From positions 1,041,102 through 1,105,101 of the forward strand of contig NZ_BMJA01000001.1 in the NCBI RefSeq assembly GCF_014642835.1: 64,000 nt of DNA. The letters run 5' to 3'. The DNA comes from Dyella nitratireducens (GTDB lineage: Bacteria; Pseudomonadota; Gammaproteobacteria; Xanthomonadales; Rhodanobacteraceae). The notes below the pieces were generated by a model. The model saw only the letters and a list, made by a program, of their open reading frames with translations, ran no database searches and was not told the origin of the DNA. Shown in pieces: positions 8,147-16,834 of the stretch (position 1 is its first letter; every line of letters begins with the position of its first letter). A program made the translations under genes and the position numbers.

Positions 8147-8878
8147 TCACCTCATGTCGCGTTGCATGCTTTTACGTATGGCTTTGACCTGCGGATCGCC
8201 TTCGCGATCCTTGTATTCGCGCTTGACCTCGTCCTTGGACATCTTGTTTCTTCGCTTCCATAACCGCAGCTGGATCGCCAAATCCAGGGCACCCAGGCAA
8301 GCGCAGCCAAGGACTGCGTAACCTACCGCCTTCCAGCCCGTCGCCAAGCCGCCCAACAGCACGTCCTGCCAGCGCACCGATGAAGGCAGCGAAGCGAGTG
8401 CGGGAAGCAGCGATCGCCCGACCAACAGAAAAATAGACAGCACTATCGCCAAGCTGGTCGTCGCCAATGCCGTTGCGGACAAACGTTGCAAGCCGAAAAG
8501 CTGCTTCAAACCCGATAGGGGATTGACACGGTTGAAGTCGAACCAGGAACGTTTGCTGGCCATTCTTCCGCGACTTTGCGCAAAGCCCAGCAACAGCGCC
8601 ATGATGATTCCGATAACGGCTGGCACGGCCATGCCAGCCGTTGCCACAACGAGAAAATGCATGCGTGAGCCGAGCTCATCCTGCAAAACGCGCAGCGACA
8701 GCAGGTGATCGGTATAGGACATGAGGAAAGCTACGGCCCGCCCCGCCAACGCTGGTAAAGCCAGCCACCAGATGACCATGCTCATCGCAACGGAAAAGGG
8801 GTGGCTACGGGGCAAGTCGCCTTTTTCCGCCGCCTGCTTGAGCTTGGTTTCGGTCGGTTGCTCGGTTTTATCGCTCAC
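8147..8878 (-). CDS. sctU: T3SS export switch protein SctU, truncated before the NPTH domain
   Basis: The product has 243 residues; SctU/FlhB proteins are usually about 340-360. The N-terminus SDKTEQPTETKLKQAAEKGD is canonical, four membrane segments follow, then the linker KMSKDEVKREYKDREGDPQVK. Translation stops at RKSMQRDMR, where the autocleavage domain with Asn-Pro-Thr-His normally starts. No NPTH domain is found elsewhere in the window. The GTG start overlaps the sctT stop (GTGA). In the family, NPTH cleavage switches export from early to later substrates. The truncation could be genuine loss, replacement by a protein encoded elsewhere, or decay. Confidence 0.9.
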   Translation of the reverse strand: MSDKTEQPTETKLKQAAEKGDLPRSHPFSVAMSMVIWWLALPALAGRAVAFLMSYTDHLLSLRVLQDELGSRMHFLVVATAGMAVPAVIGIIMALLLGFAQSRGRMASKRSWFDFNRVNPLSGLKQLFGLQRLSATALATTSLAIVLSIFLLVGRSLLPALASLPSSVRWQDVLLGGLATGWKAVGYAVLGCACLGALDLAIQLRLWKRRNKMSKDEVKREYKDREGDPQVKAIRKSMQRDMR

Positions 8879-9621
8879 GTCACCCTCAATAACAACGCAA
8901 TAAGATGCCGCATGTTGTCCATTTGGTTATCTATCGTAACCACCAGCATCAGGCACACCAGAAACGCCTTGATCGCCAATGACATGCTCATCGGACTGAG
9001 TTCGGATGCATAGCGGCCCAGCAGTGCCACGCACAGGTCGGAAAACATCAGCATGGCCAGGATCGGCGTGGCGATTTGCAAGGCCATGCCGATAAGACTG
9101 TTGGCCCCGTCGGTAAGCAAATCATGGATAAAGCCATCGAGCGATGCACCTGATGGCCACAACGTTGTGATGGGCCACGCTACATAGGTCGCCATGATCG
9201 TGGAAGGGAAAAAGAGCCCGCCTCCGGCCGTCATCAAGATAAGAATGAGCAGCTGCGTATACAGCGTTTCGATCGGTCCTGCGGTATGACCAAGGCTGGG
9301 GTTGAACAGCGCGCCGATGGTGTAGCCGGCCTGTTGATCCAGCACTGCCCCGGCCGTGCTCATCACGATAAACACACGGCTGACCATGAAGCCGAGCGCG
9401 GCACCCAGCAAGGCCTCCTTCACCACCAGGGGAAAGAGCGCCGCCAAGGGCAAGCCCGCCACGCCCGATGCTTGTTCAACACATAAACCGATGGCCATTG
9501 GAAAGGGCACGAGAAACGCCTTCCCCGCGGAGGACTTGAACGTCGGTATGGCGCTCACCAGCACCGACGTTCTTACCATCGCCAGCAGCAGTCCCGTCAT
9601 GAATTCGAATGGATCGCTCAT
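8875..9621 (-). CDS. sctT: T3SS export apparatus protein SctT
   Basis: The product is 248 residues from MSDPFEFMTG. I chose ATG 9621 because it overlaps the sctS stop (ATGA) and the upstream extension reads as out-of-frame sctS. It is a hydrophobic polytopic protein of the SpaR/YscT/FliR family. With SctR and SctS it builds the helical core of the export gate in the inner membrane. Confidence 0.92.
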   Translation of the reverse strand: MSDPFEFMTGLLLAMVRTSVLVSAIPTFKSSAGKAFLVPFPMAIGLCVEQASGVAGLPLAALFPLVVKEALLGAALGFMVSRVFIVMSTAGAVLDQQAGYTIGALFNPSLGHTAGPIETLYTQLLILILMTAGGGLFFPSTIMATYVAWPITTLWPSGASLDGFIHDLLTDGANSLIGMALQIATPILAMLMFSDLCVALLGRYASELSPMSMSLAIKAFLVCLMLVVTIDNQMDNMRHLIALLLRVT

Positions 9622-9887
9622 GACGGGCTGGCCCCCATGTAAGGAACAATACGGTAGAGCGCATCGAAGAATCCGACGAGCGCATCCGTCAGCCACCTCG
9701 ACATCATCACCAGCACCAGGCACACCACGGCGAGCTTGATCACGTATCCAATGGTCTGGTCCTGCACTTGAATCGCCGATTGGATGATTCCCACGAACAC
9801 GCCCACGAGCGCCGCAGCCATCAGCGGCGGCGCTGTGCTGTACATAATGATCCGGAACGCCTGATGGATGATTTCGCTTTCCGACAT
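9618..9887 (-). CDS. sctS: T3SS export apparatus protein SctS
   Basis: The product has 89 residues with two membrane hairpins, typical of the SpaQ/YscS/FliQ family. The pattern GVFVGIIQSAIQVQDQT is characteristic. It overlaps sctR by one base (TGATG) and sctT by four. Confidence 0.93.
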   Translation of the reverse strand: MSESEIIHQAFRIIMYSTAPPLMAAALVGVFVGIIQSAIQVQDQTIGYVIKLAVVCLVLVMMSRWLTDALVGFFDALYRIVPYMGASPS

Positions 9888-10582
9888 CAGCGTGGGTACG
9901 AAGCAATCAAGCCGTGCATGAGTTGCGATAGCCCCATCGTCAACACGAAAATCAGCAGCTTCAGGGGAATGGACACAGTGGAAGGTGGAAACATGGTCAT
10001 GCCCATCGCCATCAGGAGATTCGCCACGATCAGGTCGATGACCGCAAAACCAATGGCGATGAACATGCCGATTTTGAAAGCCGCGCCAATTTCCGAAATG
10101 GCGAAGGCCGACACCAGGACGAGCCAGGGCTCGCTGTCCTGCGATGCTGCGGGGGCATCGGTATCATTGTCGGCATCGAGATGCATGTCCGATATCAATT
10201 TGCTGAGTGAAGCCAGCTCGTCCGGCGCCACATGCTTGCGCATGAATTGCTCCAGCGGCCGCCTGCCTGCTTCGATCAGTTCGGTCATCGCCGGCCGCTG
10301 TTTGCCTTCCATCACGGCCATGAAATCCACATGCTGCGAGATCTGCTGCCAGACCGGCGCCATCACCAGCAGGGTCGCTGCGAGCGCCAGGCCGCTGATC
10401 GCCATGCCGGAAGGCGCCTGCTGTATGCCCAGGGCATTTCTGAGCAGCACCAGCACTATCGAGATCTTGGTGAATGAGGTGGTCATGACTACCAGCAACG
10501 GCAGCAGCCCGATCAACACCATCAACAGCATGAAGGCGAACAGATCGGGCAACTCGCCCATCGATGACGCGGCCGCCGTCAT
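9887..10582 (-). CDS. sctR: T3SS export apparatus protein SctR
   Basis: The product is 231 residues from MTAAASSMGELPD; ATG 10582 overlaps the sctQ stop (ATGA). Family signatures of FliP/YscR are clear: TSFTKISIVLVLLRNALGIQQ-like and a C-terminal pair of membrane helices with MGMTMFPPSTVSIPLKL. An acidic insert around residues 140-150 (DADNDTDAPAA) lies in the periplasmic loop. It forms the pentameric base of the export gate. Confidence 0.94.
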   Translation of the reverse strand: MTAAASSMGELPDLFAFMLLMVLIGLLPLLVVMTTSFTKISIVLVLLRNALGIQQAPSGMAISGLALAATLLVMAPVWQQISQHVDFMAVMEGKQRPAMTELIEAGRRPLEQFMRKHVAPDELASLSKLISDMHLDADNDTDAPAASQDSEPWLVLVSAFAISEIGAAFKIGMFIAIGFAVIDLIVANLLMAMGMTMFPPSTVSIPLKLLIFVLTMGLSQLMHGLIASYPR

Positions 10583-11583
10583 ACCGGCGGCCCGCCACAC
10601 TCGCTGATCAGAATGGCCAGCTGGCCATCGACACTCACGATTTCCCCGCGGGCGAACATGTGTCCATGGCAGCACAAGGTGACATCCTTGCCTGAAATGG
10701 GCCGCTCCACCGCAAACACGCCGCCTTCATGCAGCGCCTGAAGTTCGGCCAGCGTCAGCATGCGCCGATCGAGCACGACGTCGACGATAAACGCCACGTC
10801 GTCAAGAGGAACAGGTTCGCCGTCATGATGGTGCTCGACCGTTGCGAACGCGGATCGATCCGATGCTGGTTTGGAGTCTTCCATAAATGCCTCTTCGTTC
10901 TTCCACTTGATGTGATATCGAAAGCCCTTCGACAAAGGTCCCACGTGGAGCCTTGCACCCGACCAAGGCGCATGTAGCACCGCGCCTCGCCCTAACTTGC
11001 GAAGCTCCTGCAGGGGAAGCGCCCGGCTTTCATAAAGCGCGACGACCATAACTCTCAGCCAGTCCGGATACCTTGCCTGCCTGGGCTCCAACAACGCGAT
11101 GTCGTTCCACCGGATATGCCCAAGTACGGTTCCTGTCACCGCCAGGTGTCCCGAATTTCCGTCTTCGCGTGTCACCAGGAAGGCGAGCGCGTTTCTCGGG
11201 AACGGCGCATTCAGCTGACCATCCTGCAAAGAGAGATTGACACCGAGATGCTGCTCAAGCCGCTCTATCCACGGCGAGATAAGCCAGTCGATCCAGCTAC
11301 CGATCGCCTTGTCGCTCTTGGCAACCCGCATGACCACATCCGACGAATACTCGGGGAACATCGCACCCATATCGAGACCGACTTGCAGATCGCCATAACT
11401 GCACGAGTAGATGCAGACCATGCAATAGCCATCCAGGGGTTGTTCCAGATGAAAGGCGAAGCGTGATGCTTCCTCGGCAAAATTCTCAACAAGGACGATT
11501 CTTTCCGCGCCTGCGAAACGGTTCATGGCGTCCACGACGTAACGAGTTAAAGCCAACCCTGGCAACCATGTTGAATGCGTCAT
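10579..11583 (-). CDS. sctQ: T3SS cytoplasmic ring/sorting platform protein SctQ
   Basis: The product has 334 residues. The C-terminal about 75 residues (LDDVAFIVDVVLD to GQLAILIS) form a SpoA/SPOA domain as in FliN/YscQ; the longer N-terminal part is variable, as usual. SctQ builds the sorting-platform pods with SctK and SctL. It overlaps sctL and sctR by four bases each. I cannot tell whether an internal start makes a separate C-terminal product. Confidence 0.88.
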   Translation of the reverse strand: MTHSTWLPGLALTRYVVDAMNRFAGAERIVLVENFAEEASRFAFHLEQPLDGYCMVCIYSCSYGDLQVGLDMGAMFPEYSSDVVMRVAKSDKAIGSWIDWLISPWIERLEQHLGVNLSLQDGQLNAPFPRNALAFLVTREDGNSGHLAVTGTVLGHIRWNDIALLEPRQARYPDWLRVMVVALYESRALPLQELRKLGRGAVLHAPWSGARLHVGPLSKGFRYHIKWKNEEAFMEDSKPASDRSAFATVEHHHDGEPVPLDDVAFIVDVVLDRRMLTLAELQALHEGGVFAVERPISGKDVTLCCHGHMFARGEIVSVDGQLAILISECGGPPV

Positions 11584-12269
11584 GGTGCACCAGTCTCGGC
11601 GGATGCCGCGTTGTCACGAAGCTCTGCAAGAATGGCTTCACCGATGGCGCGGGCCTGGCGGTCGAAATCAATGTTCAGAATGCCGGTTTCCGTCTCGACC
11701 CTGCACTCATCTTGCAACAGATGGTTATCGGCGATGACCTCGCATCCCAACCTGCCATGCTCCCGGTTGAAGCGAACGATGACGTCGTCCACCAGGGAGA
11801 AGTGCATGGGATGAACATGTATCCGCAGTACCGGACTTTCGCGCGCCGCCAGCAGGCATTGGTGGATACGCATCATCAGCAGGCCACTTGCCGGGATTTC
11901 GCCAAGCGCTTCGCGAACCGCCTTTTCGATCCCCGTGCTTAGATGCTGTTCGGCATTCCGCCACACTTTCAAATGCGCTGCCAGCGCGGCGATGACCTGT
12001 TTTCTAGCTTCTTCGAAGCCTGCGGCATATCCCTTTTGGCGTGCACTTTTCTTGGCTTTGTGCAGCGAATGCGCCAACCTTTGGCGTGTTTCTCGCTGCT
12101 CGCCCAACAGCCGCTGTTGAAGCGCAACCAGATCCTGCAGAGTGGCTGCTTCCTCGCTCGACAACACGCCGTTGCCCAGTATCGACCAATCACCTACTTT
12201 TCCAATAAGCACTACCTGTATCTCCGTTTCAAATACCGATGATGATGTTTCCGATAGGTTGGCAGGCAT
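11580..12269 (-). CDS. sctL: T3SS ATPase regulator/stator SctL (FliH/YscL-like)
   Basis: The product has 229 residues. The early motif VLIGKVGDWSILGNGVLSSEEAATLQD resembles the N-terminal SctL segment, followed by a long helical coiled region and a C-terminal FliH-like domain. ATG 12269 makes a 41-base overlap with sctK; a later GTG near 12212 is possible. SctL links the SctN ATPase to SctQ and SctK. Confidence 0.85.
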   Translation of the reverse strand: MPANLSETSSSVFETEIQVVLIGKVGDWSILGNGVLSSEEAATLQDLVALQQRLLGEQRETRQRLAHSLHKAKKSARQKGYAAGFEEARKQVIAALAAHLKVWRNAEQHLSTGIEKAVREALGEIPASGLLMMRIHQCLLAARESPVLRIHVHPMHFSLVDDVIVRFNREHGRLGCEVIADNHLLQDECRVETETGILNIDFDRQARAIGEAILAELRDNAASAETGAP

Positions 12270-12798
12270 CTCGTTTCAACCGGCGCGCAAGACGTATCGC
12301 CTGGGCAAGATTGCGATCCGTGGATGCCATCCTGCGCAACATCTGGCGCGATGCGGCCACCGATATGCCACGTACGAACACATACATGACGGCCAAGCCA
12401 ACTTCACTCAGATGCTTGGGCGCAAACACCTCATCACCTGCATAGAGGCTCTCGCCTTCGTAGAGCAGGGATCGCTTGAACCACTCAAACCCCATGCTCG
12501 CCACCAGCTGTTGTCGCAAGGCACCTGCCACGACGATGGGTCGTAATATGCCACTGCAGGCCATGACGCCTGCACATAAAAGACTATGCATAAACAGTTT
12601 TTCTTCGCACATGGACCACAGTGCGACGGCCCTGCCTGATTCCGTCGCAGGCGGGTCCAGGGGCCTCAGCAGCTGCGTACTGGCGAGGCGGCCGTAGCGG
12701 CCTTCGCGCAGGCCACCCGAAAAAGGCAGGCGATCCGTCGATATGCAGCTCGCCGGCGACAGCACAGCGCGTACTAGCGCATAACTATGGCTGCGCAT
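12229..12798 (-). CDS. sctK: T3SS sorting platform accessory protein SctK (HrpB4/YscK-like)
   Basis: The product is 189 residues from MRSHSYALVRAV; ATG 12798 overlaps the sctJ stop by 14 bases. SctK proteins diverge strongly. The call relies on position between sctJ and sctL, size, and the YscK/HrpB4-like C-terminal helical part (AAASRQMLRRMASTDRNLAQ-like). It should connect SctD to the SctQ pods. Confidence 0.75.
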   Translation of the reverse strand: MRSHSYALVRAVLSPASCISTDRLPFSGGLREGRYGRLASTQLLRPLDPPATESGRAVALWSMCEEKLFMHSLLCAGVMACSGILRPIVVAGALRQQLVASMGFEWFKRSLLYEGESLYAGDEVFAPKHLSEVGLAVMYVFVRGISVAASRQMLRRMASTDRNLAQAIRLARRLKRDACQPIGNIIIGI

Positions 12799-13726
12799 TC
12801 GACCCGCCCTCGCTGTCGGTGGCACTCTTGGCTTTCCCGCGCCCCATCAAGCCGGACAATCCTTTGCTGGCGTAGCCAGGTCCGGAACTTGCACCCGTCG
12901 TGTACGCGGACTGGCCGCTTCCAAAGCGGTCTTTCAACTTCTTGAACAGTGCGCACAATGCATTCCACTGCGAACGACTGCCCCTGCCCATCGTGCGAAG
13001 CATCACCAGTAGCAATGCCAACGCCACCAACCAGGGCAGCCCCGTCAACAGGACGACGCGTATCCACTCCGACGCGCGATAGCGCAGTCCGGCATGCGTT
13101 TCCACTTCTTGCAATGTCGCGGTGGGCGGCACCGGGTACACGGGCACCATCAGCAACGAGATATCGTCCGGCGAGCCCCCTGGGATACTTCCGGCAATAA
13201 GCGCCTTGATTTGAGGCTTGAGCAAATCGATGCGCTGGTCGCTGCGATAACGAATCACTGCCGCCGCCGATGGCGGGGTAGGCGTTGCCTGCTTGGGATC
13301 CTTTTCGGGGATAGCCACGTTGACATAGGCCGACAAAACACCTTCGATCTTTTCGATCGACTGACTCAGTTCCTGGGACAGGGCATATTGGTAGCGGATT
13401 CTCGTTTCGGCCTCACTGGGCAACAAACCACCGCCGGGAAAAACATCGCCGAGGGTCGGATGTTTGTTGCGCGGCCGGTCGTAAGCCTGAATGATCTGGT
13501 CGGCGTACACACGCTCATTTCCGTTGACCTGGATATCCCAGCTGCCGTCCTTGGCGCGCATTTTTTTTGCCTTGATGCCTTGCTGCCCGAGCAGCACGAT
13601 GAGGTCGTTAGCTTGGTTTTCATCCAGGCCTTCCCGAAAGGAACCCTCACAGCCCGCCAATAAAACGATAAACACGGCAACTAAAAAATGCTTTATTACG
13701 ACGCGTCGGCCCGTTCCAACACTCAT
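12785..13726 (-). CDS. sctJ: T3SS inner-membrane ring lipoprotein SctJ
   Basis: The product is 313 residues from MSVGTGRRVV, with AGGTG about 10 bases before ATG 13726; a GTG 12 bases upstream is possible. A signal peptide ends at the lipobox LLAGC. A YscJ/FliF ring domain follows with the proline-rich loop TPPSAAAVIRYRSD. A membrane segment near residue 230 precedes a basic cytoplasmic tail. SctJ and SctD form the inner-membrane rings of the needle complex. Confidence 0.94.
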   Translation of the reverse strand: MSVGTGRRVVIKHFLVAVFIVLLAGCEGSFREGLDENQANDLIVLLGQQGIKAKKMRAKDGSWDIQVNGNERVYADQIIQAYDRPRNKHPTLGDVFPGGGLLPSEAETRIRYQYALSQELSQSIEKIEGVLSAYVNVAIPEKDPKQATPTPPSAAAVIRYRSDQRIDLLKPQIKALIAGSIPGGSPDDISLLMVPVYPVPPTATLQEVETHAGLRYRASEWIRVVLLTGLPWLVALALLLVMLRTMGRGSRSQWNALCALFKKLKDRFGSGQSAYTTGASSGPGYASKGLSGLMGRGKAKSATDSEGGSNAQP

Positions 13727-14198
13727 TATGGTTGGCACCTAAAATTAGATGGTAAGTAATTCAAGCGTCTTGATCGCTATAGCTCTTATCTATTCAAAAC
13801 GCCTAACTGGTAGAGAGCAGGTCGGCATGTAACGCTGGTGACACACCACGGTCAACCAAGTCTTGCCTGCGACAGGCAGCCAACTACTCGATCAGCGCAC
13901 CCATGCATCTCGGCCTGTCACAAGCCGTGTAAGCCAATACTCCAAACTTAATTTTTTGCGCGGGACTCCACACTCACCATCCAAGCGAAAGCTCGCATGA
14001 TGGATACCTGGCCTCTTCGAGCGGGACATGCTTAAGTTCAGAGCATTGCCTATGGCTCTTCGCCATGAACCAGCGAAGGACTAGCTTGGCGGCTTCTCTT
14101 GTGAGCTGGATACAAACGGTCGTGGAAAAAACATCAAATCAATGCCGGCTCCTATAACAGCAACCAACCCGTTCTTGACCGTATCCAGGCCATACACA
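13727..14198. other. 472-bp intergenic region before sctJ
   Basis: I see no coding frame and no clear promoter motif. The gap suggests sctJ onward has its own promoter, separate from the sctC-D block. Confidence 0.4.
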
Positions 14199-14576
14199 TC
14201 ATTGATTCATCCGTGAAATTTCATTCATGCAAGTCTCGCACTTTTTCAAAAATGCGGCGGCCATGGAGACAGCTTCCCCATGTTGATGAATCATCCACTC
14301 AAGCTTTGGCGTATCGCCGGCCTTTTCGCCAAACTTGGGATTTGATACAAGATCCATCACAGCGACGTGCCTTGCCTCTGCATGGCTCTGCAGTATGTTT
14401 AAAAAATCCAACGAGTGGCTCAAAGCATCATAGTTTATATGAAGATTATCGGTGCGGCTTCCACCATCACTATTAAATTCAATGGACGGAATGTTATTAG
14501 CCGAAATGTTGTTAAATGTTATAGACACCGTTAGATATTTCCATTCAATCTTTGAAGCATAGTTATCTATCAACAT
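14199..14576 (-). CDS. Hypothetical protein in T3SS cluster
   Basis: The product is 125 residues from MLIDNYASKIEW; a TTG 30 bases upstream could also start it. It is soluble and mixed alpha/beta, with one Cys pair near the C-terminus (KKCETCMNEI). There is no signal peptide or membrane segment. It lies between the candidate rod gene and sctJ. I do not recognise the family; a T3SS chaperone or accessory protein is conceivable from size and place alone. Confidence 0.55.
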   Translation of the reverse strand: MLIDNYASKIEWKYLTVSITFNNISANNIPSIEFNSDGGSRTDNLHINYDALSHSLDFLNILQSHAEARHVAVMDLVSNPKFGEKAGDTPKLEWMIHQHGEAVSMAAAFLKKCETCMNEISRMNQ

Positions 14577-14900
14577 CCCCTGCCAGCAGCAATGCTCCAA
14601 ACACAAGGTTTAAGCACGTATCACTTCGAATTAAATAGACCCACCCATTAAGGCACTAATTCGGCCGTTATTTCGCGTGGAGTAACAAGCTTCTGCCCTG
14701 CGCAAAAATAGCATCAGGCAGGCTTAGCGCCTTATCGGTGGCGATGGGGTTCGGAGCATGGCTGCTGGCGGGGGAACGCCTGTTTCAGTTTTGCACGGTG
14801 AATTCGCAGGCGGCGTAGCTTAGAGCCGAAGAGGCTCAACTCAATGCTATTTGATACAAACAAAGCACCGATGTCATAGTACTACGCAGCCATTACTACG
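14577..14900. other. 324-bp intergenic region with a GC-rich patch
   Basis: The flanks are AT-rich, but about 14,690-14,830 is GC-rich and unlike its surroundings, possibly a fragment of an older insertion. No gene is supported. Confidence 0.35.
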
Positions 14901-15266
14901 TCATCGACGCATCTGCTCTATTTCATCGGTAGCACGATGACTTGCCTTCGAAAGCACCTCGCCGATCGACAGATTTTTTGCGGCTGATGCTGTTTTTTCG
15001 ATCGACGCATCATGCATGCCTGAATCACCGACACTTTTTTCGCTTGCCTTTTTTTCAAGGCGAGAATTTGATACCGAATCAATTAGCTCCTCCAGATTTT
15101 CGTATTGCCTCTCTGCACCGCGACTATTCTCAAATTTAACGGCAATCTGATCAAGATTATCAGCTTTAATGTTTTCGCGATCAGCAGTGCGTGAAATAGC
15201 TACAGTCGTGTCCGAACCGACATATTCGGCGTTTTTGAAAGACATGTTCGTTGACGTAACAGACAT
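14901..15266 (-). CDS. Candidate T3SS inner-rod protein (SctI-like)
   Basis: The product has 121 residues, with a strong AGGAG site about 10 bases before ATG 15266. The N-terminal two thirds are hydrophilic and Ser/Asp-rich. The last 25 residues, NLSIGEVLSKASHRATDEIEQM, fit the pattern of the SctI C-terminal helix (compare NYSIGVSLAGTLARKTVSAV of Shigella MxiI, quoted from memory). Position near sctJ suits sctI. The family is very divergent, so the call is tentative; a secreted accessory protein is the alternative. Confidence 0.5.
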   Translation of the reverse strand: MSVTSTNMSFKNAEYVGSDTTVAISRTADRENIKADNLDQIAVKFENSRGAERQYENLEELIDSVSNSRLEKKASEKSVGDSGMHDASIEKTASAAKNLSIGEVLSKASHRATDEIEQMRR

Positions 15267-15306
15267 ATCATATACTCCTATTTATCATCGTAAAAAAATG
15301 GAACTA

Positions 15307-15690
15307 TTATCGACCAATGGTTTGAATCGCGTTATCAGCGGTCGAATGCAACGACTGCTCAACGTTTTGAATGGCTTTCGAAACCTCCTCTAAAAGATGC
15401 ATGACAACTTGAAGCTTTGAAGCAGCGCCGGGGTCACCGGCTGCCGCGGCATCCGCCAACGCTTCCGCTTCCTCAAGCAGTTCGGACTGCATGGCGATCA
15501 ATTTTTCCAGGATCGCCCACCTATTCACTGAACTCGTATGTGAATTCAAGGCTACGTTGATGCTGTTGAGAACATTGTTCAAGCGCCCGGCAAACTGATC
15601 CAGATAAGTATCACTCCAAACATCAATGGGCTTAACCTGGTCTGCAGGATTGGTAATGGCTGGAATATCTATTCCGGTTGATAAGGTCAT
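15307..15690 (-). CDS. Candidate T3SS needle-type protein (SctF-like)
   Basis: The product has 127 residues, all helical, with AGGAA before ATG 15690. The C-terminal half (GDPGAASKLQVVMHLLEEVS onward, ending DNAIQTIGR) resembles the needle pattern: short Pro-containing turn, LQ, then a helix to the C-terminus. At 127 residues it is longer than the usual 70-85. No other needle candidate exists in the cluster. It may instead be a second rod or a tip-related protein. Confidence 0.5.
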   Translation of the reverse strand: MTLSTGIDIPAITNPADQVKPIDVWSDTYLDQFAGRLNNVLNSINVALNSHTSSVNRWAILEKLIAMQSELLEEAEALADAAAAGDPGAASKLQVVMHLLEEVSKAIQNVEQSLHSTADNAIQTIGR

Positions 15691-15720
15691 TGGCTATTCC
15701 TGATGATTTAAATTTAAAAA

Positions 15721-15741
15721 TCGTGATAACTCACATCACGA
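15721..15741. promoter_or_regulatory. Perfect palindrome upstream of the needle-type gene
   Basis: TCGTGAT and ATCACGA are separated by seven bases, in the 57-base gap before the start at 15690. It may be an operator or part of a hairpin that shapes the mRNA between the two genes. Confidence 0.4.
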
Positions 15742-15747
15742 CATCTA

Positions 15748-16590
15748 TTACGTTGCCTGCTTTTTTTCTGTCCCGCCGAGAGCGGAATCATTGGCCTGGA
15801 ACCAGGCATTGGCGTAGGCTTGCTCAGCCTTCATGTAGGCTTCTTTTGCTTGTTGCTCGTTCTTTAAAGCACCCACCACCTTTTGACTTATGTTTCTTAC
15901 GTCCGCTGTCTTGGACTTAAAATTTTTGGCTGCTTCTGACATTTGCTTTTCAACGCCTTTCAAATCCCCCTCTATTTTGCTTCTCTTCGAAGGGTCTTTT
16001 TCATTCTCAAGACTACGCTTAAGTTCATCCCTTTTCTTACTCAGATCACCAATTTCCTTGGCACCTTTTTGCATCTCATCGTTGGCAACGCCCTGTTTTT
16101 TTTCAAGATCGCGGCTTTCTTTAATGGCGCCTTCCCAAGCCTGAAATTTGTCGTTGATGTCACGGAGAGTGGGTACTTGATTCGTTGATCCAACACCCAC
16201 TTGTTGCGAATCATTCCCAGTCTGTTGGGTACCGCCGTCTACCTTCAGATCGCTTTCTAGACCGTCCAGGAGATCGTTAGCGCGTTTTTGCGACGGCGTA
16301 TACTCGGGCGTGCTGCCCGGTGGCTTGATATCCGTACGCGTCTGAGCGCGGACCTGAACATCATTATTTATTGGCGCCTGCAGTGAGAGCGTCCTCGACG
16401 TGAAATTCCAGTTGGAGCCAGCGCCTCCCATCGCCTTTTGGTCAGGATCATCCACAAAGGGAGATGTTCTCGACTCAACCGGCGGTTGCGAACCGTTGCC
16501 TTGAACAGGACTGCCTTCGCCCAATGGCGCTGCGGTGTCGGTACTATAGACGCCATGCATTGAATTACTATGGATAGTTGTACCGTTCAT
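15748..16590 (-). CDS. Hydrophilic coiled-coil protein of T3SS cluster
   Basis: The product has 280 residues. Residues 1-140 are low-complexity, Gly/Ser/Pro/Gln-rich and probably disordered, as in many secreted T3SS substrates. Residues about 145-265 are a charged coiled coil (KKRDELKRSLENEKD region). It has no membrane segment, so it is not a pore-forming translocator. Possible roles are hydrophilic tip protein, SctP-like ruler or effector; none can be chosen from sequence. It lies between the TPR gene and the needle-type gene. Confidence 0.6.
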   Translation of the reverse strand: MNGTTIHSNSMHGVYSTDTAAPLGEGSPVQGNGSQPPVESRTSPFVDDPDQKAMGGAGSNWNFTSRTLSLQAPINNDVQVRAQTRTDIKPPGSTPEYTPSQKRANDLLDGLESDLKVDGGTQQTGNDSQQVGVGSTNQVPTLRDINDKFQAWEGAIKESRDLEKKQGVANDEMQKGAKEIGDLSKKRDELKRSLENEKDPSKRSKIEGDLKGVEKQMSEAAKNFKSKTADVRNISQKVVGALKNEQQAKEAYMKAEQAYANAWFQANDSALGGTEKKQAT

Positions 16591-16834
16591 TAGATGTCTT
16601 TATTAAAGTTGATTATCAATAAAACAATTTATTTATGTCCACATGAACCATGTCTATTGATCTGATGGGTGTCGAACCTCAGCTGCCTTCGGCTCGGAAG
16701 GCGATCATCATGTGGATTGCGGCCAAGTTTGCCCGTGTGGGATGCGCTTCTTCGCAAGATTCGTCAAAATAAATGAGAGTACTGCGCCATTTTCTCAGCC
16801 ATGCCTGCCGAGGTTTGACACTAATCATGTCTAT

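Noticed and set aside
14690-14830. GC-rich patch that might be a transposase fragment
   Set aside because: Neither strand gives a recognisable transposase motif, so only the composition difference is reported.
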